Positions 27,352 through 34,421 of a stretch of 64,000 nucleotides of DNA are shown piece after piece. The notes beneath the pieces were generated by a model that was not told the origin of the DNA, did no database searches, and was given only the letters and a program-made list of their open reading frames with translations. The stretch lies in NCBI GenBank assembly GCA_002307725.1, contig DBUB01000004.1, forward strand, positions 333,576-397,575. The letters run 5' to 3'. The first letter of the stretch is position 1; each line of letters starts with the position of its first letter. The DNA comes from Alphaproteobacteria bacterium UBA1301 (lineage in GTDB: Bacteria; Pseudomonadota; Alphaproteobacteria; Micropepsales; Micropepsaceae). Both the position numbers and the translations under genes were made by a program.

Positions 27352-27978
27352 ATGGCGACGAAAATTGATGCGCGGCCGCTCGTTGTACTGTGTGCGGTGG
27401 CAGTGGCCGGTTGTGTCAATTTCAGCCCCCTCGACGACCTCGAGACGACGCCCCCCCCGACCACGCCGTTCAATCTGGCGCTTTATAAGAATTACGCCTT
27501 CCTGGCGAAGTCGTTCGGTCTGGTCGGAGAGGCCCAATACAGCTCGTTCGACCGGAGCGCCTCGATCCCGTTGACCGAGACCGAAATCACGACCGCCGAT
27601 CTCGCCAACACCTATGCCGACAAGGCTTTGCGGCTGACGCGTGACGAATTAGTCGATCCCGAGCCTAGCCGCGACATCAAAACCCATGAGCTGCGCGACC
27701 GGCTGGCGCGGTCGCTGGCCATCGCCCGCGACGTCTATCCCCGCGATGCGGCGCGCGCCCAGGCCGACTGGGACTGCTGGCGGTTAAACCTGACAGTGCA
27801 TTCGCAGCTTCAGGCCGCCGAACGCTGCCGCCAATCGCTCGAGGTCAGCCTGCCGCGCATCGAGGCCGAAGCGACCGTCGTGGCCGCTGAGAAGGCCAAA
27901 GAGGACGAGGCCAAAAAGAAGGCCGCTGCGGAACAGGGCAAGGGCGGCGCGCCAAGCGAAATCAGCGAAAATCCCTGA
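27352..27978 (+). CDS. probable lipoprotein of unknown function
   Basis: The product is 208 residues with a lipobox: a short basic N-terminus, hydrophobic VVLCAVAVAGC, cleavage before Cys22. The mature part starts with a Pro/Thr-rich linker (TTPPPTTPF). A helical segment FNLALYKNYAFLAKSFGLVGEAQYSSFDRS, an internal ADLANTYADKAL region, and a run of Cys/Trp (DWDCWRLNLTVHSQLQAAERCRQSL) follow. The C-terminus is a charged Lys/Glu/Ala coiled-coil tail. This layout is common for outer-membrane lipoproteins paired with OmpA-like genes in alphaproteobacteria, but no OmpA gene is adjacent. Function unknown. Confidence 0.7.
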   Translation: MATKIDARPLVVLCAVAVAGCVNFSPLDDLETTPPPTTPFNLALYKNYAFLAKSFGLVGEAQYSSFDRSASIPLTETEITTADLANTYADKALRLTRDELVDPEPSRDIKTHELRDRLARSLAIARDVYPRDAARAQADWDCWRLNLTVHSQLQAAERCRQSLEVSLPRIEAEATVVAAEKAKEDEAKKKAAAEQGKGGAPSEISENP

Positions 27979-28130
27979 TCCGGATTCCTATTTTGAAGCA
28001 CTTCCGGTCGGGAAGCGCTTGGTCTGTCGCGGCCTGTTTCAGTCCTACACGTTTTGACAATTTTACGAAGGCGCGGTTCCCGCCCGGTTGTAACTTCCGC
28101 TGCCCCGCCGGGAAGCGTAAGCTTAAGACT

Positions 28131-28463
28131 ATGAACCGAACCCTCCTCGCCCTCGCGGCCGTCAGCCTCGTTGCGTTCTCAGCGGGCGCACAGACCTTGC
28201 GTTATCCCGTCAAGTCGCTCGACTTCGACATCTGGTGCACCGAGGTGGAGCGCCTGTCCGGCGATCGCTGCGATCAGCGCCGCCCCGAAGACGTGCAGAC
28301 GTTCGAGACCTACCGGCACGCCGTCGAGAAGTACGAGATCCCGTATTTGCGCAACAAGGAAAACGTACTGCACTTCGACGATGCGATCCTCGGCAATGAT
28401 CCTATCGATAAGCGTCCCGATTCGACCATCGCAAGGCCACCAAGCCCGGTCGCGGGACCGTAA
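28131..28463 (+). CDS. small secreted protein of unknown function
   Basis: The product is 110 residues with a signal peptide (MNRTLLALAAVSLVAFSAGAQ) and a mature part with two cysteines (DIWCTEVERLSGDRCDQRR) that could form a disulfide. The rest is polar, ending in a Pro-rich tail. The ATG at 28131 is the first in frame that gives a signal peptide; upstream in-frame sequence is a repeat-like leader. It could be cotranscribed with the lipoprotein 152 bases upstream. Two strong hairpins follow (28483-28504, 28538-28570) between it and the convergent PAS gene. No known domain is visible. Confidence 0.6.
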   Translation: MNRTLLALAAVSLVAFSAGAQTLRYPVKSLDFDIWCTEVERLSGDRCDQRRPEDVQTFETYRHAVEKYEIPYLRNKENVLHFDDAILGNDPIDKRPDSTIARPPSPVAGP

Positions 28464-28482
28464 TCCTGCACGCCAAAGAAAG

Positions 28483-28504
28483 AGGCCGGGATTGCTCCCG
28501 GCCT
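28483..28504 (+). terminator. terminator-like hairpin after the small secreted protein
   Basis: AGGCCGGGA and TCCCGGCCT form a 9-bp perfect stem around TTGC, 19 bases after the stop codon. The poly-T tail is weak (TTAAGGC does not continue as T), so it may end transcription less efficiently or stabilise the 3' end. Confidence 0.5.
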
Positions 28505-28537
28505 TAAGGCACTCCAAGCATCAACTGACAAGCACGA

Positions 28538-28570
28538 GTCCGGAAAAACGTTTCCCCCGGTTTTCCGGAC
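28538..28570. repeat. perfect inverted repeat, type A-related, between convergent genes
   Basis: GTCCGGAAAA (28538-28547) and TTTTCCGGAC (28561-28570) are exact inverses around a 13-base pyrimidine-rich loop. The GGAAAA/TTTTCC core is shared with the repeats at 38073-38116 and 57248-57290. It could also act as a bidirectional terminator for the convergent genes. Confidence 0.6.
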
Positions 28571-28576
28571 GTTGCC

Positions 28577-29269
28577 TTAATATTCGACCCAGGCTTCGGC
28601 AGGTTCGGGCCCGAACACCTCGAACATGCGCTGCATCTTGGGGGTGGACTGGAAATTCAAATTGGCCGGACGGTCGTGGTTGACGACCAGGCGCAGGTAC
28701 GGCGCGCGCGGATGGCTGTGGTAGACCAGCGGCGGCGGTGGTGGCGGCGGATTGGCGTTGCTGAGGCCGCGCGGATCGTCTTCGCGGATGATCTGGCTGG
28801 CGGCGAGGCGCTGGAAGGCAATCGGGCGGCCGGCGAGTTGGCTGATATCCGACAGGATCTGGATCATACCGAGGAAGCGGGTCGGGCCGTTCTCGCCGAA
28901 TTTGATCGGCAAGAGGATGGTTTCGAGTTCGACCATGCCGCAGTCAGCGGTGGCGCCAATCGAGGTCAGGCACACCGGCTGCTTCAGATTAAGGGCCTGC
29001 TGCAACAGCGAGCCGAGCGCTATCGAGGACTGGGCTTCCCAATGGGCGAGGAATCCGGTGCCCTTGAGTTCGAAGCCGAAGCGTTCGCACATCGCAGTGC
29101 CGGCCAGGCGGTAGATCGGACGATTGGCATCTTCGGCGTCCAGAATGAAGACAAACGGAAGAAGGCGTTTGATCGAACGGGGATCAATATCGGTCTGATC
29201 CGGCACATCGCGACCAGCCCGGAGCCGCGACCAATACCCCACCAAGAGATGGCTATTTTTGTGTTTCAT
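28577..29269 (-). CDS. PAS-domain (PAS_5-like) protein
   Basis: The product is 230 residues from ATG 29269; an upstream ATG at 29317 is possible. The N-terminal half matches the PAS_5 type: LLVGYWSRLRAGRDVPDQTDIDPRSIKRLLPFVFILDAE, then IYRLAGTAMCERFGFELKGTGFLAHW and FLGMIQILSDISQ. Here the PAS fold alone is present, with no output domain. Such single-PAS proteins of alphaproteobacteria are thought to take part in signalling; the ligand is not known. The C-terminal 70 residues contain a polyproline run (PPPPPPP) and look disordered. It is monocistronic and convergent with the small secreted protein gene. Confidence 0.75.
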   Translation of the reverse strand: MKHKNSHLLVGYWSRLRAGRDVPDQTDIDPRSIKRLLPFVFILDAEDANRPIYRLAGTAMCERFGFELKGTGFLAHWEAQSSIALGSLLQQALNLKQPVCLTSIGATADCGMVELETILLPIKFGENGPTRFLGMIQILSDISQLAGRPIAFQRLAASQIIREDDPRGLSNANPPPPPPPLVYHSHPRAPYLRLVVNHDRPANLNFQSTPKMQRMFEVFGPEPAEAWVEY

Positions 29270-29361
29270 AACCCAATGCCTTCTTCGGAGCGGGCTGTTC
29301 CCAGTTCGGAACAGCATCTCGCCGCTCGGGAAGGCACTCAGCGAAAGCTGTGCCAGTCACG

Positions 29362-29394
29362 CCCTCATCCTGAGAAGCGAGCATCTCGAAGGAT
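29362..29394. repeat. partial palindromic element (CCTCATCCTGAG type)
   Basis: CCTCATCCTGAG followed by CATCTCGAAGGAT matches the right half of the 39302-39350 element (CCTCACCCTGAG, CGTCTCGAAGG). The left arm is absent, so this is a half copy. It abuts the rhomboid stop codon. Confidence 0.55.
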
Positions 29395-30101
29395 CAGTTG
29401 CTCCACGGCCCGCGGGTTATCTTCGGTCCGAAGAACGGCACGACGGCCGATTTGAAGAACGGCGTCAGCGCGATGCCGGCCGCGAACCCGCCGACATGGG
29501 CCCACCACGCCACCCCCGACGTGTCGGGACCGGTGAGCGCCAAAAGCTGCATGGCGAACCACACGGCGACCACCCACAACGCATTGAGACGGAAGGGATA
29601 AAGGATGATCAACAGCGGCACCAGAACGGTCACTTTGGCACGCGGATAAAGCAGCATATAGGCGCCCAAAATACCCGAAATGGCGCCCGAAGCGCCAACC
29701 ATGGGGGCGGTCGAAGATGGGTCCATAAAGGCCATGGTCAGCGCCGCCACCGCGCCGCAGAGCAGGAAAAAGACGAGGAAGCGCACCCGCCCCATCGCGT
29801 CTTCGATGTTGTTCCCGAAAATCCACAGATACAGCATGTTACCGGCCAGATGCAGCAGGCCGCCATGGAGGAAAATCGAGGTGAAGATCGAGACCAGCGC
29901 CGGCACCGCCGGGATGCCGCTCGCCTCGAATTGGGGCGACATCAGCGTCGAGGGCGTGAAGCCGTAGTGCAGCATGAAATCGCCGTAGGCGTCACCCTTA
30001 AGCTGGAACTGCCACGCATAGACCGCGACGCAGATAAGGATCAGCGCGCCAGTCACGAAGGGCGTCAGTCGCGTGGGATTGTCGTCCGAGATCGGGATCA
30101 T
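29394..30101 (-). CDS. rhomboid family intramembrane serine protease
   Basis: Rhomboids cut transmembrane segments within the membrane with a Ser-His dyad. The product is 235 residues from ATG 30101, with a GGGGGA site; an upstream ATG at 30155 would add 18 residues before a region lacking family match. Six or seven hydrophobic helices are present. The conserved FLHGGLLHLAGNMLYLWIFG segment is near residue 94. The catalytic Ser is in GASGAISGILGAYM near residue 155, and His is in WWAHVGGFAAG near 210. Substrates are unknown. It is monocistronic; the flanking PAS gene is on the same strand 125 bases downstream. Confidence 0.9.
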   Translation of the reverse strand: MIPISDDNPTRLTPFVTGALILICVAVYAWQFQLKGDAYGDFMLHYGFTPSTLMSPQFEASGIPAVPALVSIFTSIFLHGGLLHLAGNMLYLWIFGNNIEDAMGRVRFLVFFLLCGAVAALTMAFMDPSSTAPMVGASGAISGILGAYMLLYPRAKVTVLVPLLIILYPFRLNALWVVAVWFAMQLLALTGPDTSGVAWWAHVGGFAAGIALTPFFKSAVVPFFGPKITRGPWSN

Positions 30102-30261
30102 GCCGCGTCCCCCGCCCGGGCCCAGCCGGACGTTGTCCCGATTTGAACCACCCAATGCGGCTTTCGCAAGACGAGAAGTGGCACGGAATGTGAAGCGTGG
30201 GCGGCAGTCATTTCGTGGTTCCAGGTCCCGGGAGGGGCCGGGACTGCCAAGGAGCTATAGC

Positions 30262-31242
30262 ATGTCGCCCAGGCCTTTGAAGATCGCAGCCGCGCTACTG
30301 GTTTCCAGCGCCCTTACGCTCGTGCAAGTGGCTGAGGCCTGCACCACCGGGACCGGTGGCGGCGGCAAAACTAGCGGCCACACCACAACGGTTAGTTGCC
30401 CGCAAAGCGGCATCACGGTGAACAAGCCGGTGACCATCAACAAGTCGATCACCATCAACAAGCCGGTGACCATTAACAAGTCGATCTCAATCGACAAGAC
30501 CATCAACATCGACAAGTCGATCAACATCACGAAAACGATCGATGCCTCGAAGAACATCTCGATCAACAAGACGATCATCATCAACAAGGGCGGCTCTTCG
30601 TCGGCGGAAGCCTCGGCCTGGGCCAGCGCCTGGGCGAGTGCCAGCGCCAGTTCGAGCGCCAGTGCCGGTAACATCGTGATCTACTCGGGCTACAACGAAT
30701 ACATCACCGTCAACAACAAGATCGGCGGCGGCGGCGAAATCGGCACGGCAACGATCGGCACCGTGCATCCGGGCGGCGCCTGCGAGATGCAGGATGCGAC
30801 CGTCATCAAAGCGGTGCATGCCGTGTGCGTGTCGCCCGACGGGCGCGAATTCCCCGCTTCGCACATGACCGAACAGACCTGGATCGACGCGGGCGTCGAA
30901 GGTGAAGTCTTGCGCTGCATTCCCGGCGCCCATCTGAAAGTCACCCTCGGCGACGTGTTACAGTCCGATCAAGGCATGGCCGGCACCTTTGCCAGCGGCG
31001 CCAGTCTCGAATGCGCCCCGAACGAAGCCTTGCGCCATTTCAAGGACGGCATGCTGAAATGCACGCCCAAAGTCCCGGTCAAGGATTGCACCGAGCGCAC
31101 CAATTTGCGCCGCTGGGGCACCGGCGATTTGTTCTTCAGCTTCCGCACCAAGGTCTGCGCCCCGACAAAAACGACGACCGCGGCCAGCCGCGAACTGGAA
31201 CTCTCCGGCATGAGCCTGTCCGGCGGGGTGGGCGATCAGTAA
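30262..31242 (+). CDS. secreted hexapeptide-repeat protein of unknown function
   Basis: The product is 326 residues: signal peptide to about residue 26, a Gly/Thr/Ser linker with one Cys, then nine near-perfect 6-residue repeats (residues 54-107; NKPVTI, NKSITI, DKTINI, TKTIDA). A hydrophobic residue and Asn/Asp/Ser-Lys alternate with period six, the pattern of a short beta-solenoid or amyloid-like stack. A low-complexity Ala/Ser/Trp segment (about 110-137) links it to a C-terminal domain with six cysteines (CEMQDATVIKAVHAVCV, LRCIPG, LECAP, LKCTP, KDCT, KVCA). AAGGAG precedes the ATG. No family is recognised; an extracellular or surface structural protein is my inference. It is monocistronic. 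Confidence 0.75.
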   Translation: MSPRPLKIAAALLVSSALTLVQVAEACTTGTGGGGKTSGHTTTVSCPQSGITVNKPVTINKSITINKPVTINKSISIDKTINIDKSINITKTIDASKNISINKTIIINKGGSSSAEASAWASAWASASASSSASAGNIVIYSGYNEYITVNNKIGGGGEIGTATIGTVHPGGACEMQDATVIKAVHAVCVSPDGREFPASHMTEQTWIDAGVEGEVLRCIPGAHLKVTLGDVLQSDQGMAGTFASGASLECAPNEALRHFKDGMLKCTPKVPVKDCTERTNLRRWGTGDLFFSFRTKVCAPTKTTTAASRELELSGMSLSGGVGDQ

Positions 31243-31346
31243 GATAACGTCCATTCACCGCGCCGGATTGGGGCGACAAGGTTTGCGCCCGCACAAACAC
31301 CAGGATAGCGCTCCTGTATTGTTCCGTTGTGGCTCTCTTGAGTAAC

Positions 31347-31361
31347 TACGGGATTTCCGTA
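31347..31361. promoter_or_regulatory. palindrome upstream of the XRE gene, candidate autoregulatory operator
   Basis: TACGG (31347-31351) and CCGTA (31357-31361) form an inverted repeat around GATTT, 12 bases before the ATG of the helix-turn-helix gene. Such short ACGG/CCGT dyads are typical operators of HigA-like antitoxins that repress their own gene. A TATCAT -10-like box follows. Confidence 0.45.
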
Positions 31362-31373
31362 TATCATGTGCCT

Positions 31374-31691
31374 ATGGCGAAGAAGCAGCGAAAGAAAACG
31401 AACCACGTCTTCGAGGGTATGATGCAGGGCCTCGAAGAAGCCCTCGCTTTTGCCAAGGGAACCGCCGATCTGTCGCAATACAAGATTCACGTTCCCGAAG
31501 AGCTGGACGTGAAGGCGATCCGCAAGGCCACCGGTCTCACCCAGCAGGCGTTCGCCATGCGGTTTGGTTTCAACCTCGCCCGCCTGCGCGATCTGGAGCA
31601 GAAGCGCACCCAACCGGATTCGGCGATCCGCGCCTACCTCACCGTGATCCGCAAAGACCCTGAGGCGGTGAAAAAAGCCCTGGCAGCTTGA
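31374..31691 (+). CDS. XRE/HigA-type helix-turn-helix protein, orphan antitoxin-like
   Basis: The product is a 105-residue DNA-binding protein. The N-terminal 50 residues are charged and dispensable-looking (MAKKQRKKTNHVFEGMMQGLEEALAFAKG). The C-terminal XRE helix-turn-helix is IRKATGLTQQAFAMRFGFNLARLRDLEQKRTQPDSAIRAYLTVIRKDPEAVKKAL, the HigA pattern. These genes normally sit after a HigB/RelE toxin gene, but none is present between the repeat protein (ends 31242) and this ATG. The perfect operator-like palindrome 12 bases upstream suggests autorepression. The ATG at 31374 is chosen because earlier in-frame codons lack a ribosome-binding site. Confidence 0.75.
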   Translation: MAKKQRKKTNHVFEGMMQGLEEALAFAKGTADLSQYKIHVPEELDVKAIRKATGLTQQAFAMRFGFNLARLRDLEQKRTQPDSAIRAYLTVIRKDPEAVKKALAA

Positions 31692-31909
31692 CGCATCTGC
31701 GAACCCTTCGCACGCCCCAACGGCCTAACCCGTTGTTTTGTTCCTCTTTTGTACACTTGGCCGCACCCTCTTGAACCGTGCGGGAGGTTTCCCCATTTTT
31801 CGTATATCCGATGAAGTGCATCCGGGGCGCCAAACCTTCCGGGTGAGGGCAAAATAAGCCGTTGCGGCGGCCTGAGGCGTCATGAAACAGGAATCTCACG
31901 CCAGCGACC

Positions 31910-31937
31910 TTGACCCTTCGGCTTTGCTGCGTATATT
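31910..31937 (+). promoter_or_regulatory. sigma-70-like promoter of the rplU operon
   Basis: TTGACC (31910-31915), a 16-base spacer and TATATT (31932-31937) form a good -35/-10 pair. The start would fall near 31944, giving a roughly 54-base leader to rplU that contains the dyad GGAAACC-CC-GGTTTCC (31951-31966), a possible attenuator-like or ribosomal-protein-binding structure. In front of it, 31692-31900 has no gene and no recognisable feature. Confidence 0.6.
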
Positions 31938-31997
31938 GCGCCGCTCCCCAGGAAACCCCGGTTTCCCGGAAACCAATTTTATTCAGGAACTTAGCTC

Positions 31998-32306
31998 ATG
32001 TTCGCGGTAGTCCGCACGGGCGGCAAGCAATACAAGGTGGCACAAGACGACGTGCTTTCCATTGAAAAGGTCGCAGGCGACGTCGGCGCCGAACTGAAAC
32101 TGGGCGAAGTCCTGGTCATCGGCGGCGAAACCGTCAAGACCGGCGCTCCGCTGGTCGAAGGCGCCTCGGTCATGGCCGAAATCCTCCGTCAAGGTAAGGG
32201 CGAGAAGGTCATTGCCTTCAAGAAGAAGCGGCGCAAAAACACCCACCGCAAGCGCGGTCATCGCCAGTCCTTTACCGAAATCAAGATCACGGCCATCACG
32301 GCTTAA
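31998..32306 (+). CDS. rplU: 50S ribosomal protein L21
   Basis: L21 binds 23S rRNA in the large subunit. The protein has 102 residues with the family N-terminus MFAVVRTGGKQYKV and the basic tail RRKNTHRKRGHRQSFTEIKI. It heads rplU-rpmA and is separated by 12 bases from rpmA, the universal order. A strong promoter (31910-31937) drives it. The next genes (acetyltransferase, obgE, proBA) follow the rpmA terminator, so the ribosomal pair is an independent transcript. Confidence 0.98.
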   Translation: MFAVVRTGGKQYKVAQDDVLSIEKVAGDVGAELKLGEVLVIGGETVKTGAPLVEGASVMAEILRQGKGEKVIAFKKKRRKNTHRKRGHRQSFTEIKITAITA

Positions 32307-32318
32307 GGGGAGACCACT

Positions 32319-32606
32319 ATGGCACATAAGAAAGCAGGCGGTTCCTCCCGCAACGGTCGCGACTCAGCCGGTCAGCGTTTGGGCGTGAAGATGTTCGGCG
32401 GCGAAGCCATTGCCGCTGGCAACGTCATCATCCGCCAGCGCGGTACCCAATTCCATCCCGGCAAGAACGTCGGCATGGGCCGGGACCACACCCTTTTCGC
32501 GCTTTCGGACGGTCATGTGGCCTTCAAGAAAGGCTTTAAGCGCCGCACGTTCGTATCGGTGATGCCGGTGATGCCGGCAACGGCGACGAAGACGGCGGCG
32601 GAATAG
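32319..32606 (+). CDS. rpmA: 50S ribosomal protein L27
   Basis: L27 sits near the peptidyl-transferase centre of the large subunit. The product is 95 residues. The N-terminus MAHKKAGGSSRNGRDSAGQRLGVK is the diagnostic tail that reaches into the active site, with no N-terminal leader to cleave. It lies 12 bases after rplU and has AGGGGAGA before its ATG. A clear intrinsic terminator follows at 32652-32682. The C-terminal TATKTAAE extension is ordinary length variation. Confidence 0.98.
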   Translation: MAHKKAGGSSRNGRDSAGQRLGVKMFGGEAIAAGNVIIRQRGTQFHPGKNVGMGRDHTLFALSDGHVAFKKGFKRRTFVSVMPVMPATATKTAAE

Positions 32607-32651
32607 GCGGCTAAAAACATAGGCCGCCACAAATGGGCGGCTCATCGAAGC

Positions 32652-32682
32652 AAGGGAGATGGTCCGCCATCTCCCTTTTTTG
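32652..32682 (+). terminator. intrinsic terminator of the rplU-rpmA operon
   Basis: AAGGGAGATGG and CCATCTCCCTT form an 11-bp perfect stem around TCCG, followed by TTTT-G, a textbook Rho-independent terminator 46 bases after the rpmA stop. Confidence 0.9.
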
Positions 32683-32698
32683 TTCCCTTGCGCCCGGA

Positions 32699-32741
32699 GC
32701 GCTTCCCGAAAAGTGGAAACCGGTTTTCGGATCAGAAGCGC
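32699..32741. repeat. interspersed palindrome, type A copy 2
   Basis: GCGCTTC (32699-32705) and CCGAAAA (32706-32712) pair with TTTTCGG (32724-32730) and GAAGCGC (32735-32741). The same two arm pairs frame the 26003-26090 element, here with a short 11-base inner loop. It lies between the rpmA terminator and the acetyltransferase gene. Confidence 0.75.
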
Positions 32742-32765
32742 GAAAGAAAAAGTTAGGGAATAGCC

Positions 32766-33353
32766 ATGTCTAGTCTGGAAACCGAACGGTTGTTGCTCCG
32801 TCCCGCCAGTGGTGAGGATGCGTCCTTCTTCGTCACGGCTTTGGCCGATTACGAGGTCAGCCGGCAGCTTTCGAGCGTGCCGTACCCCTACACGGAAGCG
32901 GACGCCGACAATTTCATCGAAACGGTGACCAAAGCCCGCGCCATGGGAGAGGCCTGGGTGTTTACGATCCTTTCGAAGGCCACCGCCACGCCGGTCGGCT
33001 GCTGCGGCCTGCACATCAAGGACGGGCGCTATGAACTCGGCTACTGGCTCGCCAAGCCCTATTGGAGGCGCGGTTTTGCCACCGAAGCGGCGCGGCGGGT
33101 GCTGGCCTTTGCCTTCGGCGTGGTCCGGGCCGATGCAGTTCAGGCCGGCTGGTTCCACGATAATATTGCGTCGGGCCGGGTCCTGGCCAAGCTCGGCTTT
33201 GTCGCGACCCACGTCGAATCCTGGCCCAGCCGGGCGCGGGGCGAGTCGGCCCTGTGCAACCGAACCTTGTTGACGCGTGAGCAATTTGGACGAAAAAAGC
33301 CCCTTGAGGCTCCCGCTGTGCGACAATTGGAGCCCACGGCACTCGCGTCTTAA
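32766..33353 (+). CDS. GNAT family N-acetyltransferase (RimJ-like)
   Basis: The product is a 195-residue GNAT protein of the RimJ/RimL type, which transfers acetyl from acetyl-CoA to an amine, such as a protein N-terminus or a small molecule. The opening TERLLLRPASGEDASFF, the AWVFTILSKATATPVGCCGLHI strand region, and the acetyl-CoA loop YWRRGFATEAARRVLAFAF with ASGRVLAKLGF are typical. It lies 31 bases before obgE on the same strand, so they probably share a transcript. The substrate cannot be told. The C-terminal 25 residues are basic and unusual. Confidence 0.85.
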   Translation: MSSLETERLLLRPASGEDASFFVTALADYEVSRQLSSVPYPYTEADADNFIETVTKARAMGEAWVFTILSKATATPVGCCGLHIKDGRYELGYWLAKPYWRRGFATEAARRVLAFAFGVVRADAVQAGWFHDNIASGRVLAKLGFVATHVESWPSRARGESALCNRTLLTREQFGRKKPLEAPAVRQLEPTALAS

Positions 33354-33383
33354 AAGGCACTGGCGCAAACCAAGAGCGAAGCG

Positions 33384-34421
33384 ATGAAATTTCTCGACAC
33401 GGCCAAGGTCTATATCCAGTCCGGTAACGGCGGAAATGGCTGCGTTGCCTTCCGGCGCGAGCGTTTCATCGAGTACGGCGGCCCGTGGGGCGGCGACGGC
33501 GGCCGCGGCGGCAGCGTTTGGGCCGAGGCGGTCGATAACCTCAACACTCTGATCGACTACCGCTTTCAGCAGCACGTCCGCGCCAAAAACGGCGAGCCCG
33601 GCGCGGGCAAGGACATGCATGGGGCCGGCGGCAACGACGCGGTGATGAAAGTCCCGGCCGGCACCCAGATCTACGAAGAGGACGGCGAGACCCTGATCGC
33701 CGATCTCTCCACCACCGGTCAGCGCGTTCTGCTCTTGCGCGGCGGCAATGGCGGTTTCGGCAATGCCCATTTCAAAAGCTCGACCAACCAGGCGCCGCGC
33801 TTTGCCAATCCCGGCCAACCGGGCGAAGAAAAGACGCTGATCCTGCAACTGAAGTTGATCGCCGATGCCGGGCTAATCGGTCTGCCCAATGCCGGCAAAT
33901 CGACCTTCCTGGCGCGCGTCTCCGAAGCCAAGCCTAAGATCGCCGATTATCCCTTCACGACGCTGGCCCCGCAGCTTGGCGTGGTGCGCAGCGACACCAC
34001 CGATTTCGTCCTCGCCGACCTGCCCGGCCTGATCGAAGGCGCCCATGAAGGCGTTGGCCTCGGCGACAAGTTCTTGGGTCACGCCGAGCGCTGCAACGCC
34101 ATCCTGCATCTGATCGACGGCACCGAAGAGGACGTCACCCTGGCCTACAAGACCATCCGCGGCGAACTCGACGCTTTTGGCCAAGGCCTGTGCGACAAAC
34201 CGGAAATTCTGGTGCTGAACAAGTGCGATGCGGTTCCGGAAGCGGCCTTGACCAAGAAGAAGGCCGCGCTGAAAAAAGCCTGCGGTCACGATGTTCTGGT
34301 GATGAGCGGCGTGTCCGGCGAAGGTGTCGCGACGGTGCTGCGGGCGTTGGCCAAAATCGTTGCCAAGAAACGCGCCGCTGACCGTAAAGCCAACGCGCCG
34401 AAGAAGGAATGGCAGCCGTGA
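33384..34421 (+). CDS. obgE: GTPase Obg (ObgE/CgtA)
   Basis: Obg is an essential GTPase that works in late large-subunit assembly and links ribosomes to stress and cell-cycle control. The product is 345 residues. The Gly-rich Obg fold (residues 1-158) starts MKFLDTAKVYIQSGNGGNGCVAFRRE. The G domain follows with GLPNAGKSTFL (about 168-178), DLPGLIEGAHEGVGLG and NKCD. The C-terminal OCT domain is missing, leaving a Lys-rich tail, as in many alphaproteobacteria. The stop overlaps the proB start region, so these genes are co-translated. Confidence 0.97.
   Translation: MKFLDTAKVYIQSGNGGNGCVAFRRERFIEYGGPWGGDGGRGGSVWAEAVDNLNTLIDYRFQQHVRAKNGEPGAGKDMHGAGGNDAVMKVPAGTQIYEEDGETLIADLSTTGQRVLLLRGGNGGFGNAHFKSSTNQAPRFANPGQPGEEKTLILQLKLIADAGLIGLPNAGKSTFLARVSEAKPKIADYPFTTLAPQLGVVRSDTTDFVLADLPGLIEGAHEGVGLGDKFLGHAERCNAILHLIDGTEEDVTLAYKTIRGELDAFGQGLCDKPEILVLNKCDAVPEAALTKKKAALKKACGHDVLVMSGVSGEGVATVLRALAKIVAKKRAADRKANAPKKEWQP

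Noticed and set aside
30421..30582. Tandem 18-bp repeats considered as a CRISPR array or satellite
   Set aside because: The units have no spacers, keep the reading frame and encode a 6-residue pattern, so they are a protein repeat.
32364..33848. Long minus-strand frame across rpmA, the acetyltransferase and obgE
   Set aside because: It crosses three separate genes and a terminator, and has no domain pattern.
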